Part shown: positions 51,839 through 63,800 of the stretch, in pieces | Numbering within the stretch: position 1 is the stretch's first letter | Layout of the letters: each line of letters opens with the position of its first letter | Assembly (NCBI RefSeq): GCF_001618955.1 | Contig: NZ_LVYV01000008.1 | Span: forward strand, 62,001 to 126,000 | Origin: Tardiphaga robiniae | Lineage (GTDB): Bacteria; Pseudomonadota; Alphaproteobacteria; Rhizobiales; Xanthobacteraceae | DNA: 64,000 bases | Direction: 5' to 3' | The notes under the pieces: model-generated | The model's database searches: none | What the model was told of the DNA's origin: nothing | The model's input: only the letters and a program-made list of their open reading frames with translations | Made by a program: the position numbers and the translations under genes

Positions 51839-54800
51839 ATGACCATCCGGGAAGCTGCTCCACGTCGCCATCCTGCCGCGCGTCGCTCCAAGCCCGGCGG
51901 ATCGTCTCGCGAGGCGCTGCTTGCGAGTGTCAGTGCGCTCGTCCTGGTGCTTGCAACTGCTCAGGAGGTCGACGCACGGGCGTTGAACGGCGCTGCGGCA
52001 CCGGGCAATTCTGCCGCTGCAAACGCTTCGGTCGCCGCACAGGCGGCGGCTGTGCAGGCGGCTGCGGCCGCTCAGCGGAGCAGGGACTCGTTAAACCGTG
52101 CAGCCAGCGCATTGCAGTCGATGCGGCAATTGCAAGGTGCGGCGGCTGCGGCTGCGCGTGCCGGAGCGAGCACCGTTCCGAACGGAGTGGGGCCGGGTGG
52201 CTTGAAGCCTGTTACCAATCCATTGTTATCGGCACAGGATCAGCTGACGGGCCTGAATACCTGGGACGGCGCGTTGCTCCCCACGCAAAGCGTCGCGGCT
52301 GATGGCCGGGTCGATGTCAACATCCGCCAGACCCAAAGCAATGCTATTCTCTCGTGGGAAAGTTTCAACGTCGGCAGAGACACGCGACTGACCTTCGATC
52401 AGCAAGGTAATGCCAACTGGGTGGCGCTCAACCGTGTCGTTGGCAACGACCTCGCGCCAAGCCGCATCCTCGGCAGTATCAAGTCGGACGGCACCGTTCT
52501 GGTCATCAACCGCAATGGAATTATTTTCGGCGGTTCATCCCAGATCAATGTCGGCTCGCTAATGGCGTCGAGCATCGATGTCGGTCCGGCGAGCGTTATT
52601 TCCGGCTCAAATTCGGTGCCAACGACCATCAGCCAGCGCAACCAGATGTTCTTGCAGTATGGTCTGCTCGGTTATGCAGAGACTGTACAGGTTGGCCGTG
52701 AGGCCTCCACATTTTCTGCTCTTCAGGGTGCAGTTGGCCAGGGCCCTGTCGAGGTTCAAAAAGGCGCTTCGATCACGACGTCACGTGATGATGGATTGCT
52801 TCTTCTGATAGCGCCGGAAGTCGTGAATAGCGGCTATCTGTCCGCTCCCAAAGGGCAGGTTGCCTTGGCGTCTGGCACGATGGTCCAGCTGTTGCGGGCT
52901 AGCGGGGCTGCCGACAGCACAAATCCAAATATACGAGGTTTGTTAGTGGGATCCGGATCGACCGACCCGGCTAACCCAGGCTATGTGTGGAACAAGAGTG
53001 AGGGCCTGATCGAGGCGGCGCAGGGCAATATCACGTTGCGTGCCGGGTCGAACGGTAGCAAGCTCGTCAATACAGGAAATGACGTCGTTAATATCCTTGT
53101 TCCTGGCGGCGCGATCATTAATGACGGCGTCCTGTGGTCGACAACCAGTGTGTCGCGTAACGGGTCAATCGTCCTCAGTGCCGCCGACATCCGATTGTCG
53201 TCGGGCAGCTTGATCTCCATCGGTGCGGATTCGAGCGGCGAAACCATTCCACAGGACGCGGTATCGCTGGCTAACTTCAAACCATCCGATATCAGGATCG
53301 GAGGTTCGACGTCCAATATCGAAATGCAATCCGGCGCACTCGTCTATGCGCCGGGCGGCAATGTCACGTTCGGTGCCCCATCCGGTGCCACAACGCCAGG
53401 GCAAAACGGTAGTCAAACCGTCGCCACACCTTCGATCTTCATTGATCGCGGTGCGATCATCGACGTGGCCGGTCTGACAGATGTCCTTATTCCCGCATCG
53501 CGCAACGAGGTAGTCATCTCGCCCGTCAAGGGTAATGAGTTGCGGGACTCTTCACTCTATCGTGCAGGTTTTCTCAACGGCGCGACGGTCTATCTCGATC
53601 CGCGACTGTCCGGTGTTCGCGCCGACGGTGTCGCATGGATCGGCTCGCCGCTGATCGATGCCGCCAGCTACTATGCGCTGGTCGGCGTAAGCGCCGCCGA
53701 ACTGATGACGAAGGGCGGCAATGTGACGCTCGGCGCTACTGCGTACAATGGGACGAGTACCAGTTCGGCTGTCGCCATACCGGGCAGTGCGGCGGCCAGC
53801 ATCATCGTCAAATCGGGTGCCGTCATTAACATGGCCGGCGGCTGGGTGACCTATGAGGCAGGCAAGATCCGCTCCACGATGCTTGTGTCATCCTCGGGAC
53901 GTCGCGTCAGTATCGGCAACGCCGATCCGAACGATTCCTATGTGGGAATCTATAACGGCTTCACCGTCAATCACGCGCGATGGGGTATCAAGGAGGTCTA
54001 TGCGGATACGTTCCATTCCGGAGTACGTTTCGAATCTGAATACATCGAAGGACGCGATGCCGGCACGCTGACCCTGAAAATGGCTGCGGCATCTTTTGAT
54101 GGCATGATTTATGGCGACGCGTTCGCCGGTGACCGGCAACGTGTCGCCTCCAAGACCGGCTCCGGCAAGAGCACAATCTATGGCGACAAGCGCGCGGTTC
54201 AGGGCGCCACCAGCGAACTCCCGGCGGGAGGTATGCTGTTCGTTCAGGCGGATTCCGGTGGCGGTAATATTCGCATCAGCCACGATCCGGCGCCGCTGCC
54301 CGAGGACTTCGACTATGGTCAGAAGGTCGTAATTGGGCCCGATGGCCGTTACGTTTATTCGCCGCGCGATCCCAGCTCGATCTTGCCAGCCGCGCGCCTC
54401 AACACAATCACCATTTCGGATCGGGCGATCTCCAATGCCGGTTTGAGCGAAGTTGCGCTTTACAGTGGCGGGTCGATCACCGTCGATGCCGATGCCAAAG
54501 TTGCGCTCAATCCCGGCGGAGTGTTCGACGCTTTTGCGGGACGCAAGATCGGCATCGCGGGCAGCATCTCAGCGCCAGGCGGCAGGGTTATGCTGGAGAC
54601 CTATTACGGTATCGGATCCATTTTCGAGCCGGCGCCAGTCGTGCTGGGCAGCTTTGACATTGTCGTCGCCGGCTCGATCTCGGTGGCTGGCCGATGGGCC
54701 AACGATTTCAATACATCGTCGCTCGATCCGATGGGGAGCGCATGGCTGAGCGGTGGTTCGATATCGATGTATGTTGCGTCGCGCGATCTACAGCTTGATG

Positions 54801-57800
54801 GCCCTCGCGCCGCTTTTCTGCGCGATTATGGCCTAGTCGATTACAACGGACCCGGAACATCGCTGACCACGACTGATATTTCAGGCAGCATTCTGATCAA
54901 CGCCGGCGCGAGGCTCAATCTGGCCGGCGGTGGACGCATCGACCAGAGGGGCAAGCTGACGACTACGGCGAAAGGTGGCAATCTCTCGCTGCGCAGCGAC
55001 GCCGGCTATTTTCAGATCTCCACCGATGCCAACTATGACTACGGCCGGCTCCGTGTTGCCACCACCGGCAACGAATATTCCAATCCGGGCATCGTCAACA
55101 ACCCCAGTCAGATCAATGCGCGGATCGTGTTCGATCCCGATGCCATCGAGGCGCATGGCTTCGGCGGCGGTGGGACGTTCACGCTGGTCACGCCGCAGAT
55201 CGCATTTGGCGAGGGCACACCAACCACCGGAACGGTGCTGCCGCTCGATTTCTTTTCGACCGCCGGTTTCGCGACCTACAATATAACGTCCTATAAAACC
55301 GATCTCAGCCCGAGTACCTTCGACAATGGCAAAGGCGGCTACAACGCGATCCTGGCGACGCAAACCCTGACGGTCGGGGCTGGTCAAACGCTGCTGCTTG
55401 CACAATCCGTACTGCCTAGCCTTCTCAATCCCGCTCAGATCGGCGCGTTGCGCAATCTGACGACCGGTGGCGATCTGCTGTCGGTCCTGTCCCCGATTGT
55501 GCCTGACGACGCCTGGGACAGCAAAGCCGTCAATCTGAATCTCGGCGGGTTGCTTGAACTTCACGTCGCTCAGGGCGGGCGCATCATCGGCGCGGCAGGC
55601 AGCACGCTGGCGATTCCGAAGCTGTTCAACGAAGGAACCATTCGCTTACCCGGCGGTACGATTACGCAGCAATTGGTGTTGCCGAGCCTGTATGCCGGCG
55701 GTTTCAATGGAACTCAGGGGAACGAAGGAGCCGTCCACGCGCTGTCGGATATTTTCAGCGTGGGCGCCAATGGATTGATTGATCCGAATGCGCTCAATGC
55801 CAAAGGCATTAAAGCCCCGGACGGCCGCATCCTGACCAATGCTGAGGTGGCCGGCGACCAATTCCATAACTACAAGCAGGCGATCTATTTGCTCGGTTTG
55901 CTTGATGCCGATCAGGGTGTCGTGCTGGCGCCCGGAAGCGTGACGGATCTGTCTGGCGCCGCAATTCTCAATCCGCGCGCCATGCGTCCTGATCGTTCGG
56001 CGCTGACAACAGGTCGGATCATCGCCGGCGGCACGCTGGCGTTGCTTGCTGCATCGCAGGACGGGACCTCGTTATTCGCTGCGCAGCAGAACTCGGTCTT
56101 CGCGCAGATCAAGGCAGTGGGTTGGCGCATGCCGCAAACCATCGTGGCGCGGCCGGGCTCGGTGCTCGATCTGTCCGGCGCGTCAGCGGCCTTCGACCAG
56201 TTGGCCGGAAATGCTCGGCTGGATAATCGGGGCGAATATGTCAGCACACCAGTCTGGAGTGACGCGGGCATGCTGATCGCGGCGAACGGTGCGACCCTGT
56301 CCGGCGCCACGATCCGCGCAGCAGGCGGTGCGCCGCAGGCCAATGGCGGCACGCTCGTGATTCTCGATCCGATTCTGACACAGCACGATCCTGCGCTGCC
56401 CGTGCGAAACGTGGTGTCTGCCGATATGATCAGGGAGGCGGGCTTCGATACGTTGGCCGCAATCGGCAGCGTCAGCTCGCTGGGAGATGCCACTGTCGAA
56501 CTCGGACGGGGTTTTTTCCTGCAAGGCCGTCCCTATAACAGTCTGGTTGCCGTCACCAGCACTTCGGCCGATCCCTTGCTGCCGGTGATCCGCAGCGGTG
56601 GCCGCCTCGAGATTGACGCACCCTATATCGGAATCCTGAGCAGCTTCGACACGATTTCGAATCCGAATATCGGCACCGCCGGTGCCGGCACTGTCGTCTT
56701 CAATGCCGGTCAAATCGACATTTCCGGCGCCGTCATCTTCGACAGGTCGGTCGCCAGCGCGACGCTTCGGTCATCGGGCGATATCCGTCTCACCGGCGTG
56801 CAGCAATGGCAGCGGACCTATCTGCCGACCTTCGTGCCGACGGAGTACACGCTCGCCGGTGCGCTGGCGGTAAATGGCGATCTGTCACTGATCGCTGGAC
56901 AGGTCTATCCAACCACTGGCAGCACTTTCACGATCAGCTCGACGGCCGCGAACGGCACCGTTACTTTTGGACGTAGCGGGTCGACCACGCCGGCGGCGCC
57001 ATATTCCGCGGGCGGCAATCTGAATGTCTATGCGGCCAATATCCGCCAGGGCGGTGTTGTCCGTGTGCCATTCGGCACGCTGACGCTCGGCAGCAACACC
57101 CCCTATGCGAAGACGGTCAGTAGCGTCACCAGCAATTTTGCGCCAGCCACGCAAAGCGTGACGCTGCTTGACGGCAGCATCACGGGTGTGTCCGCCAATG
57201 GTCTGGTGATCCCATATGGAATCACGACCGACCAGAAGGAATGGTACTTCGCGCCGACCAGCGTTGAGGCGCTCAACGGTCCGCCGCTCAAGGTGATGCA
57301 GATCAGCGGCGCCAACGTCGCCATCAATGCCGGGGCGACGGTCGATCTGACCGGCGGCGGCGACGTCTACGCCTACGAATTCATCCCGGGTACCGGCGGC
57401 TCGCGTGACGTGCTCGATCGCTTCAACAGCGATCAATATAGCGGCAATAAGGGTTATCAATATGCCGATGGCCGGCAGGTCTATGCGATCGTTCCGGGGC
57501 TCTCGGCGCCCACCGCGGTCTATGACCCGCTCTATTCCGCTGATTATGCCAATCTGTATTCCGCATCGGGCATCGGTCGAGGGGTCTATCTCGACGCCGC
57601 ACCCGGACTGACTGCCGGTTGGTACACGTTGTTGCCGGCTAAATACGCCATGTTGCCGGGTGGCATGCGGGTGGTCGAGCAGACCGCGAGCGGTGTCTAT
57701 CGTGGCACTGGCGCGCAGACTCCCGACGGGTCGCTCTACGTCTCTGGCTTCTATGGCGACGCACTTGCGGACACAGCGCAGTCCGACATCAAAGGATTTA

Positions 57801-60800
57801 ACGTTCAGTCACAGGCGGTGATCCTGCAGAATTCGCGGATTGCGTTGACGTCCGGCGATACGATTGCCAGGAATCTGGCCGCGAGCAATGGCACACTGAC
57901 GCCGCGTCTCGGTATCGATGCCGGACGCCTCGTTCTCAATCCACTGAACGCGCTGTCGATCGATGTTGCAGTATCCGCTACTGCGGCGCCGGGTGGTCGC
58001 GGCTCCCAAGTCGATATCGGCGGTCGAAACTTCGACATCGTGTCTCACTTGGCAGACGCGCCCGCCGATGGTGCGATCCATGTCACCGCGGACAGCCTCA
58101 CACGATTGAATGCGGGAAGTCTTTTGATCGGTGGCATTCGCACCGATAACAGCGACGGCACCACCAGCTTCAATATCACCGCGCAAACCATCCTGGTTGC
58201 GAACGACGCGGCACACCCGCTGTCGGCGGCGGAAATCGTTCTGGTCGTCGATGACCAGATCACCAATCCGGTCGCCTCGCGCATCACGCTTGCGGACGGC
58301 GCGGCTTTGATCGCCACGGGGGTGCTGACCGACCAGCGCAGCGGCAACTATATCATCGACGGACGCGTCACCACGACCGTAGTCAATGGCCGGACATATT
58401 ACACCAATCCTCTCGTCACTGCCGAAGGCGCGCTGTTCCGCGTGGCCAATGGGCCGGAACGTCTGGTGACACGTTTGAAGGATTCGCAGACGCCGGCGGT
58501 ACCGTCCGCCTCGTTGATCGTCGGCAACATCATCGCCAAAGCTGACGCGGTCGGCCTCGACACGTCGGGCACCGTCAGTGTTGCCGGCAATGCCGTGCTG
58601 CAGGCGAAATCGATCTCGCTCGGCGCGCCGAAGATCGCGTTTACTTCGGGAGCCGGCGCGGTGGGTACCGTCGTGCTGACGCCACAACTGCAGGCGCTGC
58701 TGTCCCAGGGCGATCAGCTCACGCTGCACGCCCAGAGCACGATCGGCTTCGATGATGGCATCTATCGCTTTACGTCCGTTAATTTCGACGCCCAGAATCT
58801 GCTTTCGCTCGAAGGCGGCAACGTGGCCATTGTCGCCGGCCGGCTGGGGCTCGGCAACAGCACCGGCACCGCCGGCACGGCGGCAGGTGGCTCTGGCGTG
58901 CTTGACGTATCCGCAGACGAAGTCCGTTTTGGTTCGGGCGCGCTTGCCACGACGGGCTTTGGGGCAGGAGTCAGGCTGACGGCGACGAATGGCGTGTTCA
59001 GCGGCGGCACCGGCGGCGTGTTCGACGTCGGTGGTGCAAACTTGACCATCACCACACCCTATCTCGGCGATCGCGCCGTGGCGGCAACCGCCACGGAATC
59101 GGGCTCCGATCTGACGTTCCGCAGCACGGGCGCGGTTCTTGTCACCAATGCCGGTTTGGCATCCATCGACGCGAGCAAGGTATCGGGCATTCCTGGCTCC
59201 GCGTTGAGCATCGAAGGTAATGGCATCGTCGTCTCCGGAACACATCTCCGGGCCACCGCAGGCGCAATGACTCTGCGTTCGAGTGCCGGCATCGTACTTT
59301 CCGATGCGGCTCTGCTGGAAACACCCGGCTATGAGAAGGTCTTCGGCGATAGCGCCGATGCGGTGATACGCTCCTCGCCGGGCGGCACGCTGACGCTGTC
59401 GGCGGAAGGCGCGGCCGGCATCAATCTCGGCAATGCCACGCTCTCAGTTGGCGGCGGCAAGGGCAATGGCGGCAAGCTCACTTTATCGACGCCGAACGGA
59501 ACGGTGGATCTGGCGAATGCCGTCCTGAATGGTTCTGGTGGCGCAGGCTTCAGCGGCGGCAGCTTTGCGCTCGATACGAAGAGCGCCATCGATCTGGTGG
59601 GGCTGAACAACCGCGTCGGCGCGCTGGGATTTACCGGCGGCTTCCAGCTGCGGACCCGGTCGGGTGATATCGTTCTGGCTGCCGGACAGACCCTGCGATC
59701 CAGCGTAGTCAATCTCACCGCGGATGGTGGCTTTGTCACCATTGGCGGCCTGATCGATACGTCGGGCGTCAACGGTGGAGACGTCTTCCTTTACGGCGCG
59801 CATGGCGTCAATCTTCTGGCCAGCGCGAAGCTCGATGCAAGCGCCAGCGGCTATGCGGCCGACGATACCCGCCAGGCCAGGGGTGGCAATGTCACGCTTG
59901 GCACCGACTTCATTCCGGGAACGGCAGTTACCCAAGCGGATGGCAGCATTACGGGTATGAGTGGCGCGATCCATGTCGCATCTGGTGCCAGTATCGACGT
60001 GTCGGCACGTCGCCCCGGCGACCGGCTGGTGCGATTGCTGCGCAATGGCGTGATCTATTATCAATATGCCGAGGGTGATCAGGGCGGCACAGTCAATCTG
60101 CGTGCACCGGTGGTCGACAATGGCAGCGGCGGCAAAACCGTGAATGTCGTGGTGGACTCAGTCGCGAGTGTCGTCGGCGCGCGCGCCATCGATCTGGAAG
60201 GCTTCAAGCGCTGGGATCTTAAGGCTGTCGCCAATAGTGGGCTCTACAGTGGAGTCACCTACTACGCCACCGACACGATGCTCCCGGACCAAACGTTCTA
60301 TAAGGCCAACACGATCGCGCTCGATGTTGCGGCAGGCCTCGACACTGCCAATCCGGACGGCACACCCGTGCTGGTGGCTGGGCTCAACTTCCTCGGCGAC
60401 AATGGCACAGGCACTGTGGTCGAATTCGTGCAGGGCTTCTCCCTGTCCGGTCTCGATGCCAAGCTCGGCGGCCTTGCGTCGCAATCGAATTTCCAGGCGC
60501 GGCCGGGCGTTGATCTGACCCACAGCGGCAATATCGATCTCAACTCGAACTGGAACCTGGGCGCGGGCGTGGTCGACGTCACCAGAGCCATTGCGGACCA
60601 AGTGATGGCGGTGGATCCCGTCACGGGCCCCTATGTCATATTCGGCAAGGAAGCACAGTTGCTCGCCGACTACACGACCATGACCTACCGCGTTGGCGGT
60701 CGGGCGACGGGCGCGGCTCCGATCCTGTCGTTGCGGGCCGGCGGCAACCTGCACCTCAAGGGCAGCGTCACCGACGGCTTCTTCCAGTTCCGCGATCAGT

Positions 60801-63800
60801 ACGACCCGACGTTTCAGGCCTTCGCGAACGCCACGTCCAACGACACCACGCTCCAACTTCTTGGCGGAGATTATTCGGGAAACTTTGTGGACTGGCTAAC
60901 CTACACGACGGACGGGTCTCCCTGGACTAACTTCTACAATTTGTTCTTCGATAGCTTCAGCAAGACAGGCAAGGGCATCGACGAGCTTTCTTCTGGCGGC
61001 GGAGGAGCTCGTCCTCAGGCTCCTAACATTCCGTTCAACGCGCTAGGCAATTCCGCCGCGGCATTGAGTTCGGGAGCGGGCGGCGTGGGCGATGCGCTGG
61101 CTAGCGCCGTGGTCTTTCCGCAATTGCCGGGAGGGCAGATCGCAGCCTCGTCCAGCTATCGTCTGACGGCAGGCGCGGTGATCGGCAGCGCCGACCCCAC
61201 GCGCGTGGTGAGCACAGGAATTGGAGCCTTGATTGTCGATGGGGCAAAGCCCACCACGATGACAGTCACCAATGCCTCTGCTCCCGGCGCTTTCTTGATC
61301 GAAGTGTATGACGGCTTCTACGGCCCGGTCGATAATCCCTTCCGGGTCGGGTCGATGGATTTCGACACCTACCTGCAGAACCTGTTTCCCGGCCTGACAG
61401 GAGACTCAGTGATCTCGCTGCCCTTCGCGTCCGTCATTCCGTCCAACTTTCAGGCTTTCATCAACGATACCCTCGCGGCCGATCCGAGCGCGCATGTGAC
61501 GATCTGGTTGGCACCTGATCAGGCGTACGGCTATCCCGAAGTCTCAATCTCCCTTTCCCTGTTCTCGCAGTTCCTGCAGCAAAATCCGGGTGGGTTCGGC
61601 GGTGGCGGTGGCGGCACCACCACGATCCCCCTCATCCGGCAGACCATGATCCGCACCGGCACCGGCAACATCAGCATGGCGGCGGCAGGCGACGTCGATC
61701 TGCGGGGACCGGCAACGCCGGTCTATCTGAACGCCTCCGGCGCTGTTACATCCGTTCCCCCACTGGACGCTTCGGGAACAACCAATCCCAGCCAGCAACT
61801 GGGCGGTGCTGCGGTCTATACGGCCGGCCATATTGCCGACACCACAACGAAGCTCGTCTCCGGCGTCACGATCAATCCGGCAAGTTACTTGCCAACTGCC
61901 AGCGTGTTCTCGGCGCCACGGGACTATGATTATGGCGTGCGCGGCCCATCCGAAACCGGCATCGGAACGCCAGGTGTCGTGATGGCCGATCCGGTTTACC
62001 TGGACGGCGGCGGCGATGTGAACGTTACCGCAGGCCGCGATATCCTGGGCCGCCGCGACCTAAGCCTTGCGGAAGCGCTTCGCCGGTATGGCAGTCCGAC
62101 CTGGGTCGGCACCAGGGATCAGCCCTGGCGGATAGGCACGATCGGCACCACGACCAGCGCGGCGATCAACCCGCAATTGTTCCGCGAGGGTCTGGGCGCA
62201 CTGGGCGGCGGAAATATTCTCGTCTCCGCGGGGCGCGACGTCTCCACTATTTCGATGGTTGCCGATACGTCTCTTGTGACGGCGACGGTTACGCCGTCCC
62301 CCAGCTTGGCAACACGCGCGCTGCTGACATTCGGCGGCGGCAATGTCACGATCAACGCCGCGCGCGATATTCTCGGCGGTCGTCTCGACGTTGGCTCCGG
62401 CACCGCGCTGCTCAGCGCTGGCCGCAACATAGGCAATGCCGCCGCGATCGTCACCGGCGTTCACACCGAGGGCTATAATCTCCCGGGTGACACGGGTCCG
62501 GGACAAATACGTTACGTCTACACCACTCTCGCCGATCAGTTACGTGTCCGGATCTCCGACGCCACCGCGGACCTCTCCGCCGGCGGCTCGATCGCGCTGC
62601 AAGGCGTGATGGCGCTCGGCGTGGCTTCGGGCCCCTCTATGTTGGGCGCTGGGTCCTTTACCGCGGTGGATAATCTCTACGGCTTCTATTCGGCCCATAG
62701 CGGCCTGAGCCTGCTCGCCAACGGCAGCATCACGGTGGCCAACAAGGCAAGTGTCGGACTAAGCGGGACCGAGGGTTACATCGATTTCATGACGACTCCG
62801 GGCGATAACATCTACACCGCGGTTTATCCGGCCTCGTTTTCGGCCGCGTCGATTGCAGGCGACGTCAATGTAATTGCCGGCACGGTCAAATCCGGCAACG
62901 ACTTCGTCACAGAAAGCAATATCCTGATGGTGCCGAGTGCGCATGGGCAATTGCAACTGTTCGCCGGGCACGATATCGCCCCCACCACAATTGCCATGCT
63001 CGACAGCGATCCCGGACAATTGCCGGGACTGTTCTCCACCTATTTCAATTCCTCGCCTCTCATCACCGGCGGCATCCGGTTCGAGTTCCCGGCGGTGTAT
63101 TCAAGCACGTCAGATTACGTGCTGTCCCAGCAACACAATCGGATCGCGACCCATGGCGAGGATCGCGAGCCGATCTATCTTTACGCCGGCAACGACATTG
63201 GAACTGCGGATCAAGGGCTGACAATCTCGGTGCCGAAGCAGGCACGGATCAGCGCTGGCCGGGACATCACCAACATGATGTTCTTCGGCCAGAATCTTGC
63301 GGACACAGACATCACCCGGATCGTCGCGGGGCGGGACATCACCGCGACGACCAAGCTGGTCCAGCCGCTCCTCAGTTACAGTTGGGAATATCCGAACCTG
63401 ACGCGCGTTTACGGCGCCGCGCGGCCCGCCCTGCAAGGCAATACTTTCATCCTCGGCGGTCCGGGCGATTTGTTCGTTGAGGCCGGCCGCAATATGGGTC
63501 CGTTCCTGAACTCCTCGGTCAGCGTCAATCTCGTTTGGCCCAGTTCCTTCTCCGGCGACACATACAAAGCCACGCTGGAGACTTATGGTGGCGGCATCCT
63601 GTCGGTCGGCAACCAGCGCAATCCATATCTTCCGTCCGTCGGGGCCAACGTCAACGTGTTGTTCGGCGTCGGCAAGGGAGCCGATTACGACGGGTTACGT
63701 GAGGCCTATGTGGTGCCCGGTAGCGCCGCCAATGCGCTTGGCGACTACGGCGCCAAGCTTGTGGACTGGATGCGGGAGAACGCAGGTGCTGAACTTCTCA